From assembly GCF_020085105.1 (NCBI RefSeq), contig NC_058057.1, forward strand, positions 22,433,860 to 22,497,859: DNA of 64,000 nucleotides, read 5' to 3'. The notes beneath the pieces were generated by a model. It did not search any database, had not been told where the DNA came from, and saw only the letters and a list, made by a program, of their open reading frames with translations. This document shows, one piece after another, positions 31,773 through 44,163 of this stretch; positions within the stretch are counted from its first letter, which is position 1; every line of letters begins with the position of its first letter. A program made the position numbers and the translations under genes. This DNA comes from Siniperca chuatsi (taxonomy: Eukaryota > Chordata > Actinopteri > Centrarchiformes > Sinipercidae).

Positions 31773-34700
31773 ATGATGCCGACTACTTCCAGGAAGAGAA
31801 AGCTCTCCTCTCTGGACTCTGACAGGTGAGTTGTGAACACACTGGCATTAAGCATTTTTAAAATAGTTGCCTGTTTAATTTACTCAAGATTTACTGGACA
31901 TGTGGTTCATTCATCCATTCAGATTTCACTAATAGGGTCAGGTATTGAACTTAATATTTTATTGATAGACAGAAATGTGTCTATACCAGAAATGATGGGA
32001 AACTATCAACTACTGAAAGCTGATATTGAATAATTAGTTGGATTTGTAATTTTATTTACTTAAACCTTGACCAGATAGGACCAGATTTTGGTCAAAAGTT
32101 AGCCAAATTTAGACTTTTTTTATGTAACTCTAGACAAAGTTCCTACAGCTGCCTGTTCTTGTGTGTGGCTTCTTTTGTTAAATTAAACAAAATAAGGTAT
32201 CTCTTTGGTATTGGTACCAAAACTCCGGTATATCGACACTAGTATAGAAATATTTCAAGCAATACTCAGCCCTAATAACAAACAGTTGCAGTTATTGATA
32301 TACTGTGTGTATCCTCGTATGCTTAATACATTTCTGTCACAAATTTTAAGTTTATTTTCCATAATATTCATATTTAAATTCTGTCACTTTCCTTGATTCA
32401 TATTTTTTTATCAAAAGTATTCTGGTGTTGACATTTCTGGTTGCATTTTGTTTAATCTTCACATCACCATCTATGCTGTATTTTTGTTGGTTTTACAATT
32501 TTATTACACACTACTGCACAGACTGAGTTCCAACATGAGATTTGATTCAAATCTAAAGCGAGGGTTTAATCTGGGGACACCTAATGAAAGCTGTGTTGGA
32601 TCTGTGGCACTTGTTGTTTTGCATCTGTCACTGACTGATCTTGTGTTTAACTTTAACTCCAGTCACCCGGCCAAGAAGGGGGTGAGTGAGGAGATGTCGC
32701 CAGTGAAGAGGAGATCCCCCAGGAAGAAGCCAGTCGAGCGTCTGGACAAGGAGAATTGTCCCTCGCCACTGAAATCCCCACGTAGACCAGCAGGTAGGGT
32801 GGACTAGTGAAAAGCATGGTTGAGGTAGTCAATTTGGGTTGATGGTGCTTCCCCAGGGAGATGCATTGAGTTAGGACATGCTGGTAATAACTTTTCTTCG
32901 TCCTTTTTTCCACATACATTCTCTCACATCTTTATCTGTTTATCCATATTTTTTTTCTAGACTCTCCAGCCAAATCACCCCGTAAATCTCCATTCAAACC
33001 TTCCATGGTTACAAGCTCCTTCTATGGCAAGAAGAAGCCCGTCTATCTCACTCCACTAGAGAGGAAGGCGATAAAGGAGTCTCTACCATCTCCTCCTCAT
33101 CTTACTTCCCCTCCTTCCCAGGAGAAAAAGAAAAATAAGAATAAGAAGAATGTTAAAGGAAGCAGCAAGCCGAGAAAGGTTGCTGCAGGATCTAGTAATG
33201 CTGGGAAAATGGGTATCAAAAGCTATGCAACATCTTCAACGACGGTCAAGCTGCCTAAAGCTGACAGCAGGTTTGTTTCCATTTAAATCAGTCCAGTCAT
33301 ATCTGTTGGTGCCTCTGCAGCTTTCTGACACCATGTTCTAGTTTCTTGGCAATCATAGGTGTTCATCATAAGTGCAGTTTTAGTTATAATTTGTCTTTAA
33401 ATTGTTTCTGCAATTGTTGCATCATTTAATTCAACAGTTTCACTGCTAAACCGGCATCCACTACAACCACTGTTCCCGTCGGCAGCACCAAGCCAGCAGA
33501 GTCCAAGAAAGCAATCACCATCACTTTCAGCAGCCTGAAGCCCAAACCGAAGATCTTTGTAGGAGCCGCTTTCTTCGGTACAGGGAAGAAACCTACGTCC
33601 ATGTACAAGAAATCTGCACCAAAATCCTCAACTAGGCCAGCTTCAGTCCCAGTGAAAAGCAAAGCTGTCCTGCCACAGACAAAGAAGCAGCAGCCACCCG
33701 CTCTGGTGATGAACCAAGAGCAGAAACACCCTGAAGAGGTGAGGGGAGCCATTGTATTTGTTTATATCCTGCAGGCCAGAGACTAAGGTGTCACCAACAT
33801 GTTTTAATGTTTTATGCCATCTCTTGGTAGTTTTTGCTTGTTAACTTTGAATTGTGACCCCATTGGAATGTGACGTTAGGCATTTCAAATCAACTGAACT
33901 CCGTATTTCAGGCAAAGCTGGACTGCATTATTATGTCATGGCAGTATGGGTCATTGTGCCCATTGAAATTCCCAAATTCATTCCAGTTCACTGTTGATGT
34001 TTTGAAGGTTTCAAAAGACTTGCAGTTTACAGAAAAGGAAACGGTCTTCAGGCGCTCTCAGGCAGAGCAAGGAGAGAAGTTGCTGTATATTAAAATGTAG
34101 TCGGGCAGATTGGTTCAAATGCTCTTTCATCCTCAAGGACACCTTAAGGTTCCCTGGACGTGCTGCATATGAAGCTGAGTGAAAGCTTGGCCTCTTCAGT
34201 CTTCTTTGACTAACAGTTAACTGTTAGGTCAAGATATCAACAGTGAGTTGGAACAAAACTTTTTTTTTGTTTCGAGTTCAGAGCGATACTGGGCACCATA
34301 GGCCAGTGGTTCCCAAACTTATTTGGACCACAGCACCCCTTTTTAGAGGAATGTTTATGTCATGGCACCCCGAGCCACCCAACCCCCAATATAACATGGA
34401 TATATGTACACATAAGGTTATCGGTTTTAATAATTTTATATTGTGTTAAATAAAATAGGCCCATTCTCAAACACTCAGAATAAAAGCCAACAGGTGCTCT
34501 GCAGATTTACAGACAAATATTTAACTTAAAATAAACAATGAATACAATTTGATACGCTAATATGTTAAATGTATTTCTTGCCTTTTCTTTGAAATCAAAA
34601 GCTTTATATAGCTGGTAGAAGGACAAACAAAACAAAAACGTTGCAAGCATTTTAATGGGACTTTCTTATGTGTGGAGAGAAAACGCAACACGCAGGTCTG

Positions 34701-37700
34701 ATTCCACTGACTGTTTCTTGTCTTGTTTTCATGTATACCAGGGACCTGCATCACACATACTGTATATGATGTTGGGAACATGCAATACCACAGTGAATGG
34801 ATATCTGTCTTCAACAAGCAGCCAAAACCTTTCTGTTAAGCCAAGTAGTGAGTGTTGAGTCTGATTTTAGTTTGGTTGGCTCAGATTCGTGTCCTGTCAG
34901 ACTGTGCTGAGGGCTGAGATGTATCAGGATTTCTTTGAGCTCTGTTTATCTTATCAAATCTTTCCATCGCTGCTCTGACGGTCACTGTTTTTCTGCTGAC
35001 TGCTGAAAAACGTCCCGAGTCGGAAAGCAGGTTTTGTTACCATGACAACTGGTAAGCATGAGCTGTCATGTCATTAGCTGCGGCATAACTGCATATTAAA
35101 CAGAGTTTTTAATACACAGATATTGATATTTATTGCTTTTTTCCTTTTGTTTTGATATGTTTGAAAATGTATTTTTAATGACATTTCACCGCATTTAAAA
35201 ATAAAGAAAAACTTAGTTAATGTAAATATCGCCGATTTTTTATTTTTATTTTAAATTTATTTTTAAATGCGGTGAAATGTTATTAAAAATACACAATACA
35301 TTGAGAATGATATGATAAATCTTGCGGGACCCTTGGCCCGCCCTCAAGGCACCCACTTTGGGAACTACTGCCACAGCCACTGGGACCAGAATGTTTTTTT
35401 ACTAGCACGTCCCAACAAGTAGAATTGTTTTGACAATTTTAAGGGGTTTCAAAAAAGTAAAATACTTGAGTACATCTTTGCTTTATACACACGGTGAAGG
35501 TTATTTAAAAGTCACACTTAATAAACACTGGTGCTCTTTGGAGTCTGGGCCTTGCAAACAAAAACTTAAAATCTAAAATCCTGAGTATAATTAAAAAAGG
35601 TGACGAAGGCTTTCGATCAAGACGTGTTGGTGTCAGCCATGTAATATTAAATCCTTTTTTATTATATTCAGATTTCCTGGGATTTTTCCTTTTCAGTTTT
35701 AAAGGGTCCTCAGTGGGACACATTGTTGATTTTAAGTTGATCAGTCATCATTGAGCCTGAGGGGGGGATGCTTAAATTTTTACCATTTATTTGCTCGTCT
35801 TAATATTATTTTAACTGATGAATGCCGACTAATATTAATGGTTGACCTGAGTCGTGCACAAGTTAAAGCTGCCAATTTCAATCAGTCTCTTGAAGTGGTA
35901 TTTCTACAGATTTTTCAGGAGCAAATATTGTCTTGTTAACATAAAGTTGATATTATTTTGTCCTGGTTGCAGACTGCCGTCCAGCCGGTCGAGACAGAAG
36001 AGAAGCAGCCGAGCACCAAGCAGAGAGCAAAGTTTGATCCGACAGACTGGATGGACTCTGTTAACGAACAGCCTGAAACTCCGCAGCCATTAAGGTGCTT
36101 TACTGTATTAAAGTTTGGCTGCCCTTGAAAAATTGAAAAGAAATTGTTCCAACCTTCGTACAGAACAAACAAGACAAAACACCATATTTAATGTGGCACG
36201 TTTTAATGTTTTGGTGTCCTTTGTACAAATTTGTATTCAGGACCAAAATTTTGTCTACAAAAAATTATGGTCAATAACCTTCATCTTCGTCCTGCAGCTC
36301 TCCTAAAATGTTGACAGAGAAATATGGGATTACCAAGGAGCTGATGATTGTGTTGACAAGGACCCCAACACCAAGTCCTGCTTCCAAAACCTTATCCCTC
36401 AAGGTACAGCAGAAGTATAATGTTCATACATATTGTTGTGGTGTTTTTTTCCTGGTCCTTCATATGTTTAAAACTCGATTATTTAACTTTGGTTTACCAT
36501 AGCCTAACTTAAGCTGCAGTTTTTAATGATTTACTAGACATTTGTGGCTGAATAATAACGATGGTTGATCTCAAATTATTTGGTGAATCTTAATTTCTGC
36601 TGATGTTGCTCATAATATTGAACTCTACTTCCTGCAGGATGTTTCTCTGACAGACGGTGGCTCTGAGCCCATCTTTGACCTGAGTGATATAAGTCCCACC
36701 AGTGCGGCTGCCAGCCCACCCAAAGGTACACAGATACCAGTATCCCAGTTCAACAATTCATCCATAGCTGTTTCTACTCCACTGAGATGCTGACTAGCAC
36801 ACATCAAATCCTTGAGACTTCAGCAGCTTGTTTTGATGTTTCAAAAGTTGTTTAAAATATCACTCGTTCCACAAAAGCTTTATTTGAAATACTTTTTTAA
36901 TTTTCTCCTAAGAATCTACAGCGGTGTATCCCATCTTTGGCTCTGCTTCCAAGAGGTGAGACGGTCTGTTTAGTCATCAACATTTCAACAGTTAACATGG
37001 CACAATGAGAGATTTCTGTGTGACACAAAACAGGAAAGTTGGCAGTGCATTTTCCAGCATATAAAGAGGTAAAGCTTTGGAGATTCCCGCAGATGGTGGA
37101 AACATTTCAGCAGGAAGATGGGACGCAAAAGGATGAGCAATGAAAAGTTTTACACAATGATAGTACTGGTGTGAAAATGTTGCTAATCATCTCCCCTATG
37201 GTCTTACCTTTTTATGGAATCAGGGATAAGTTAAGGAATCCCTAATAAGTTAATACATATTTATGGTAAATAGCCAAAGGTATCAGCTTTTGTATTTTTG
37301 ATTACTTTGGTCACTTTGAATGTCATGTCAAAGTCTTTTGCATTAACCCAGACAACACTACAGTATGTTCTGTTGTTTGCTGTCCTTGTAGGTTAAGGAA
37401 AGCTCTGCAGCCACCAGTGTCCTGCAGCACCCCCTCTGGCCAGACAACGTCACTGCAGGCTTCTTCTTTAGCCAAAGAGCGAACTGTTCGCAGGAGGAAA
37501 GAGAAACAGGATGACGACCAGCTCATTATCGTACGTTAATGTTTATATTTTGATGTGTGCCAGGTGGAACACTAGATTTTGGCGCATACTTGAGGCTAGC
37601 GTGTTTGTCAGTTGGCCCAGAAAACATTTTTGAAGGCTGCTGCAGATAGGGTTCAAACCACTAGGCGGTATCATCATCATCATCATCATCATTATTATTT

Positions 37701-40700
37701 GTCTCAAATTGCTGTGAGCTGGAATGAACTAGAAACACGAAACTCTGCCCAATAACTGGAAATGACGAGCATGTGCTTCCACAGAAATGAGCCCAATCAG
37801 CCACATGGTGGCGCTATAATTGAGGCCCAAAAATGCAATTTTGAAGAGGCCACACCCCTCACACTGTTAGTCCGAATGACTTGAAATTTCTCACACAAGT
37901 CCGACTCGATGTGCTCTACAAAAAAGCTTCTTGGACCACTAAATTCCGCCTAACTAGATTTTTCTGCCATTTTGAATTTTAAAAAACGTTTTGACATCTC
38001 CTAAACCGTAGGTCCGATTGCTACCAAATTTTCAGTGGATCATCATTGGATGAAGCCTATCAAAAGTTGTATAAAGCTTGTTGATATTAGTTTTTAAGAT
38101 ATTGACCAATGAACTTCAAAAGGGGCTTGGCTCAGCACATAAACAACCTTTAGCCCTGTCATCACAAAACATACCCTTAAAGTTTCACTCAAATCGACCA
38201 CACGGGAGCGCTACAAATGCAAAAAATGATTGTGGAATAACACAAATCAGACTATAAATCAGTGTGATTAAATAGAATTAAAGTAGCTGAAGTGACTTTG
38301 CAAGGATTTGAAGTCTGAAACCCACTCGCTGCTGCTCGCGGCTTCAGTTTCAGCCAATTTTGCTGCTTCCTTCTGTTGAGCGAAAAAAGATTTGAACCCG
38401 GAAATTGCTGCTTGCGGCTATATTTTAGATTGAAGCTGGTTAGTTGTTTTTTGTGTGTGCCAATATTCAATATCTTACTATGATTTTAATGCCAACTACT
38501 GTATCTGCAAAAAGTAGGCCGGAAGGAGGGTAATTAGAAATAAGTCATACCAGGTTTTGGTTGATTAACGTGTCAATTTCCCTTCTTTTATTGGGCTTTT
38601 GTGTATTTGTCTTCCTGTGTGGGTTGACTGTATTTTCCCCATCAGGACGCAGGCCAGAAGCAGTTTGGAGCGACGACCTGCAGCTCATGTGGGATGGTGT
38701 ACAGCGCAGACAATCCAGAGGACAATTTCCAACACACCCAGTTCCACCAGCGCTTCCTCGACTCCATCAAATTTGTGGTAAAACTTCCTTCCTTTGGTCT
38801 CTCTGAACTCTCTAGTGTGGAGACAGCTACATGTAGAAGTGCACAGATAGTCGAGTTATGAAACCATATGAACTATGAGTAGTTTTTTTTTTTACAACTC
38901 AATGTACACTAGAGGGTGACACAGGAGTGGATTTTCACTCCATCCCACTTCCACAACAATACTCTTGTCCCGTCCCAATCCTGGAAGAATGACTCCCAGC
39001 CTATGATCCCTGGGGGGAAAATAAATAAATACCTATGATTCCCACCCCGCCCACTCCCATAGACTTTTTTTTCCTGGCCCATCCCAGTCCTGTGATGAAT
39101 AGTGTAATTGACTCACATCCCGTGGGAATCCCACAAGAATCTGTGACCCACAGGATTCCCAAAAAAATGTCAGCCTCTGTCAGTGGTACTTTTTTGGTTT
39201 GATTGCAGAGAGAACCGTGAATTCAAGTAGACTAACAAAACAATTGTTCAAGATGGGTTGAGCAGGTTGATGAAAGAAAATTCAAAATAGTTTTTTTTTT
39301 TTATGTAAAGTTTGTATTTATCACAGAAAAGCTACATTTTTCAAAGAACGAGTACCTAGAAATTTGACTGGTACTAATTCTGATTGAACAGCAGTATCAT
39401 GTTTCTTATGATAGTGACAACTACATTACCTAACTTGTACTATTTACTTTCCCTTCAGTCTTTCCTTTTGCCACTGAAATGATTAAGGGACTTGTTTTGA
39501 AGTAGTTTGGTATTTTGCTGAGATCTTCTGCCAAGGCTGCTGGCATGAGTTTGTTTCACGGGGAGGTGAGTTTGCTCTGAGTTGTTGGCTTGTGACGGCA
39601 GCGTCTTCTCTCTGTTGTGCTTCCAGGGCTGGAAGAAGGAGCGGGTGGTGTCAGAGTTCTGGGATGGAAAAATTCTCCTAGTCATGCCAGATGATCCCAA
39701 ATACGCCGTCAAAAAGGTGTGGGTTTGCACTTTAGCTCCTTTCTCAGTATGTATGTGCATTTTGTAAATTATGCTGTCACTTTAGTCTGTAAAAATCACA
39801 GTTAGCCAGAAATTTGAAGTCAGTCAAGCATGTAAAATTTGTGTTTACTCCAAAGTGTGTCATATTTGATGTGGTGAGAGAGACGCACTGGTAGCCGGTG
39901 TGAATATGTTCTTTTGCTTGTTACACTTCACGCCGTCTTCCACTCGATGTGTGTTTGGTTGCAGGCTGAGGACGTGCGGCGTGTAGCGGACAACGAGTTA
40001 GGTTTCCAGCAGGTGACTCTGAGCCGACCCACACAGGCCAAGACCTACCTCTTCATCAACACAGAGCGCATGGTGGTGGGATGTCTCGTGGCTGAACCGA
40101 TACGTCAGGTAGGTGTAGGTGTGTGTGTGTGCATGGCAGATTCAGTCCCATTCTATTCACTTAGCATTTTTACATGAAGCCCTTCACACAGCGGACCCGC
40201 GTCACACCGGTAACATGTCGAAAGGTTGCGACTAGTTCAACCAAAGAGTGATGTTTTTCCTTGTTTTATTTGAATATTTTTAAGAGGTTTGAAGAGGAAA
40301 ATGTATCCACTAATTCACAAGCAGGAAAAAAAAACACCAAAATAATTTTGTGCAGCAGAAATGTCTTTCTGGTTTACTATTTCTCAAACCCTCAGATTTA
40401 TCTTGGGACCTCTTGGGCAGGCCACAACCTTCAGGTTAGGAACCACTGCCTTCAAAATGCTGTCAGTGTCAACTGTTCTCTACTTTACATAAGCTACATC
40501 AAGTGATTATTATTTGTTTCTTTTTGAGTTTACTACAGCGTTTTATAGTGGAGGCACCCTTCCACCCTCACCTGCAATAAAGAGCAGAATAAATTATTAC
40601 ACTTTTGACACATTAAGCTTCAGGGAAAACAGGCAGCAAAGACCACATATTTAAGGAGTGAGCCAACTGATTAGACCATCATCTAGTAACTAAATTAGAT

Positions 40701-42512
40701 CTGTCTGATTCAGTTTAGTAGGTGACACCGATCAATCACATCATTCGTTTGCTTTGCAATAATCAATCAGAGCAGCATGACCCAATGTTGCAGGGGAAAA
40801 AAAGCACTCACCACCTCCGCTAACCAGTTTCCCAGGTGAAGAGGCAGAAAGTCTCATGCAGTACCATGCTTAACTGTTGCAAACAAATGCAGGGTTAAAT
40901 ACAAAAAGTATGAACCGCTTATAAAGTGGCTGCTGTCGAATACAAATAAATGATACATAAATTAAAATATCTGAATACTCACTAATGAAACTGAAACGTG
41001 GTGAGTTTTGTGTTCTGACAAAACAACCCTATTTCCTCATGAATTGGCGGCTTATGTCACTTTGGCTTGTAGGTGTTGTGACTTGTGTTGATGCTGATGG
41101 AGTTGTTTTACCCCTCCAGGCTTACAGAGTCCTCGAGCAGCCCGATCGACACAAAGACATGACGAAGGACGACTTCATGGAGCGACACAGAGCCTGGTGC
41201 TGCTCCACCGTCCCAGAACAAGCTCTGTGTGGGATCAGTCGGATCTGGGTCTTCAGTCTGGCCAGACGACAGGGCATCGCATCCCGCATGCTGGACATCG
41301 TCAGGTACAATGTCACACTCAACAAAAATCTTATTCTTACTTTTGTTGTACAAATTACCACATATGCTCATCTTAGCCTTGTAAAACTGTAATGTTAAGA
41401 AATTACCACTGTTTTATGTTAATGTGGCTTTGTGGTGATTTCTACAAGTAAAGATGATTGTTTAAAAATGTATTTCTTGCATTCCCCTTCCCGCCCATTT
41501 CCTTTAGATTTTTATGGCTAATGTGGTTACGGTTAAAACAAACTTGTTTTATTTTTGTAGCTCTGGTTATTTTAGGTGACACTGTACCTTTTGCCAGATT
41601 ATCTACAAAGTTATTTTGAGGAAAAACCGAAACAGAACACACGTAAAATGTCACTAATAATCCCTCATTAGCAAATGCAGGAAAACCATGAGTAAAATCA
41701 AAGCTGAACCACGTGTTTGTGTGTAAACTATTATGGATGTTTTCAATGGACAGTTTGGGTGACCTGTTTACAGTTTGCATTTGTTTTGAATGTTGCCCCT
41801 TTGGACTATTTTTAGTGAAATTGCTGTCTAAGACCTCAACAATTAAACTGGCAACTACAGTGTTTTAACCGATATAACTAATAGTGTAAACTAATTTACA
41901 CTATATAATTTACGTTTTGTATATGACTAATAGCCAGTGTTGCCAAACTGAAATTCTTCCTAATACACTCTTAGCCACTGTGTGCTGCTCTTTACTGAAG
42001 GTGGATGGATGTTTAACTGATGTAAATTTGCTAAACCAAGTTAGCCCTCACCCTTGAAACTTTTTCTGTTTTACAAGTGAACCATACTGTTTGAAAACAG
42101 TTGAAATAAAGCATAAATTTCAGTTTTATGTGGCTTGCCCAAATACAAACTTCTTCACCTCCAGTAAAGAGCAGTGCACAGCTGATTCCCTAAACTTTGC
42201 AATGGCAAGGTCTCTCAGACCACCTTGACTACTACAGCGTAGTCATATATACTGCTGAATTCCCACATGTGGGAAAACAGACTTTTTTAAAAACATCAAA
42301 AATATGGAAGTGTTTGACCCAGTATTCTTCCCTCTCCTCCCAATAATTACATCTATTCTTGTTTTTTTGCACGTTTTAGGAGCACCTTCATGTACGGCAG
42401 TCATCTAACCAAGGAAGAAATCGCCTTCTCTGACCCGACACCTGACGGCAAGCTGTTCGCAACTAAGTACTGCAACACACCAACCTTCCTTGTTTACAAC
42501 TTCGTTGCATGA
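31773..42512 (+). CDS. ESCO2: N-acetyltransferase ESCO2 (complete, 14 coding exons)
   Basis: Acetylates SMC3 in S phase so that cohesin holds sister chromatids together; nuclear. Coding exons: 31773-31825, 32663-32793, 32961-33270, 33438-33738, 35973-36094, 36298-36403, 36638-36725, 36913-36955, 37392-37530, 38646-38777, 39627-39716, 39965-40108, 41120-41304, 42380-42512. All junctions are GT/AG with matching phase; 1977 nt, 658 aa, longer than the roughly 600 aa of human ESCO2. The start is [10 protein letters not shown] (a second ATG follows at once). A basic, proline-rich N-terminal half holds the conserved box [18 protein letters not shown] and a second box [17 protein letters not shown]. 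The C2H2-type zinc finger uses C443, C446, H461 and H465. The acetyltransferase domain runs from about 476 to the end, with acetyl-CoA motif RRQGIA (602-607) and [18 protein letters not shown] before the C-terminal LVYNFVA. Divergent from CCDC25, convergent with PBK. Confidence 0.96.
34304..35370. mobile_element. Non-autonomous hAT-type transposon, about 1.07 kb
   Basis: Ends CAGTGGTTCCCAAACTT and, inverted, CAGTAGTTCCCAAAGTGG; these are hAT (Charlie-like) termini. The flanking octamers CCATAGGC and CCACAGCC match at six of eight bases and may be an old target duplication. An inner hairpin (ATTTCACCGCATTTAAAAAT with its complement) lies at about 35165-35290. In an ESCO2 intron; no transposase is visible. 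Confidence 0.75.
37600..38430. repeat. Teleost interspersed repeat with GGTGGCGCTATA motif
   Basis: Contains GAAACACGAAACTCTGCCCA, CACATGGTGGCGCTATAATT, TCTCCTAAACCGTAGGTCCG and a tail GCTTGCGGCTATATTTT, phrases typical of a widespread fish repeat. In the ESCO2 intron before the zinc-finger exon. An (ATC)n run lies at 37671-37698. Family not assigned. Confidence 0.55.
38915..39180. repeat. Repeat rich in TCCCA/TGGGA words
   Basis: Degenerate short words such as CATCCCACTTCC, CCCGTCCCAATCCTG and CATCCCGTGGGAATCCCAC. It looks like an old interspersed repeat in an ESCO2 intron. Confidence 0.4.
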
Positions 42513-44163
42513 AGTTTGTAAACAATTTAACCAAATGCATGGATTAAAGATGCATTACCGATTTTAACTGACGCGTTGAACTGTAAGTATCACAGATTAA
42601 CAGATCTTCAGGCAACTGTTAAGGTTTTATTTTTATGTTGACTAGGCCATGCTTCAGTTTGTATTGAGTGTGCGTAAGCTTCGGTTGTATAATTATAATA
42701 CATTCTGTGTTCAGGATTAAGTAGGTCTCAGGGTTTTGAAGGTTCATGATACACCTGTTGTCACTCAGTATTTATACTTGGTACTGCTTAATGTTGTGTG
42801 TATATTGGCAGTGCGTTCTGTTCAGATGTTTATATTCTGCTTGAAACTGCAGCAACTGAAAATATTTCATATTACTGAATATACCCGCATAGCTCGCTTT
42901 GATTCATCTTGAATTGAAGGATTTGTTGTGATCATTTTGACTTTAGAATCAAAGAGAACTAGAAGCTTCCTCCGATACGTTCATTTAAATGTTCTGGGGT
43001 TTTTTCATACTACCAGCTCGATGTTTTTTGGGACATTTTGGAAGGAAAATATGTTGATAGACCTGTTGAAATGTGCATCCCATCATTGTTTAGGGGTATT
43101 ATACCTTGTAAATACATTAAACATATTGCCTTTGTTTTATGACCCTAATTGTGTTTCTTAAATGTTTTTAAAAGGATTGTATGCTAACAATTCACTTAAA
43201 ATAGATATGATATTGTTGCTTTAAGGGGAGGGAGTATCATCTGTCAACTTTAACAGCTTTAATTTATATTTGTAGTTTAAGAAATAGTTCAACATTTTGG
43301 GAGATACGCTTATTCGGGTAAGGGTAAAGACCAAAAAACTAGATCACAGGTCTCAGCAACAGAAAAGGCAAACTTTAAGCTGTTTGACTGTCAAACCTTG
43401 TAAAGCTTTTTGCAAGTACCATGATAGCATTTTTCCATTTCCTAAATTTGTGTTTTTATGCCAGGTGATGTTCTGGGGCACTACATAATAGTTTTACAAA
43501 TAATGTCACTCAAATCAGTTCCCATATAATACTTAAATTTCAGATTTAAAATCAATTGGTATGTTTTAATTGCTTTCTTTTAAAAAAAAAAAAAAAAAAA
43601 AAGCAGATTCCTGTTAACCAGAGCTGCAGTACAATCTACCTCTAAACCTACAATTATAGCAGAATATATGCAAGATATTAAAAAGGTAAAATATAAAATA
43701 AAAACAGGAAAGCTCAAGAGTTTGATCAAGAAAAAGTTTACAGAAGTGCAGAAACACACACACGTGAGTAACTTCAAGAAGAATTACGAGGTAAAGAAAC
43801 TAAAAACATTTACATGATAAAAGTTGACATACAGGAAAGAAAATACAACATACAAATAAATGACAAAGATGTACAGTTTAGAGATTACAGTGAACTTTTC
43901 GTAGCTCATTCACGTCAGCGTCAACTGATATTTTCACCAGTGACTGACGTGTTTCTACATCTAGGCTGGATTCTCAACATGGAGGTTTCCTGGAGCCTCT
44001 AAATTAGTACAAAAACCCTCCCAAACTAGCTAGTAAATAAGTTGTGTTCATATAGTCTGCAATCCCTGACAAATCAATCCGTTTTAACCTGCCTGAATCC
44101 TGAACACCCAACAACATCCTAACTTGCACCTCTAAGATCAAAATGCAGAATTAGTTGTGTAAA
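42513..44163. other. ESCO2 and PBK 3'UTRs, convergent
   Basis: The two genes face each other across 1.65 kb. A variant signal ATTAAA at 43116-43121 could end ESCO2; minus-strand ATTAAA at 43565-43570 could end PBK. An A-run lies at 43582-43603. No other gene seen. Confidence 0.5.

Noticed and set aside
40395-40450. GGTTAGGAACCACTGCC as a hAT element end
   Set aside because: Only one possible end was found and no partner, so it is not listed as an element.
40985-41392. 135-codon frame as a separate gene
   Set aside because: It is the ESCO2 exon 41120-41304 read with intron on both sides.
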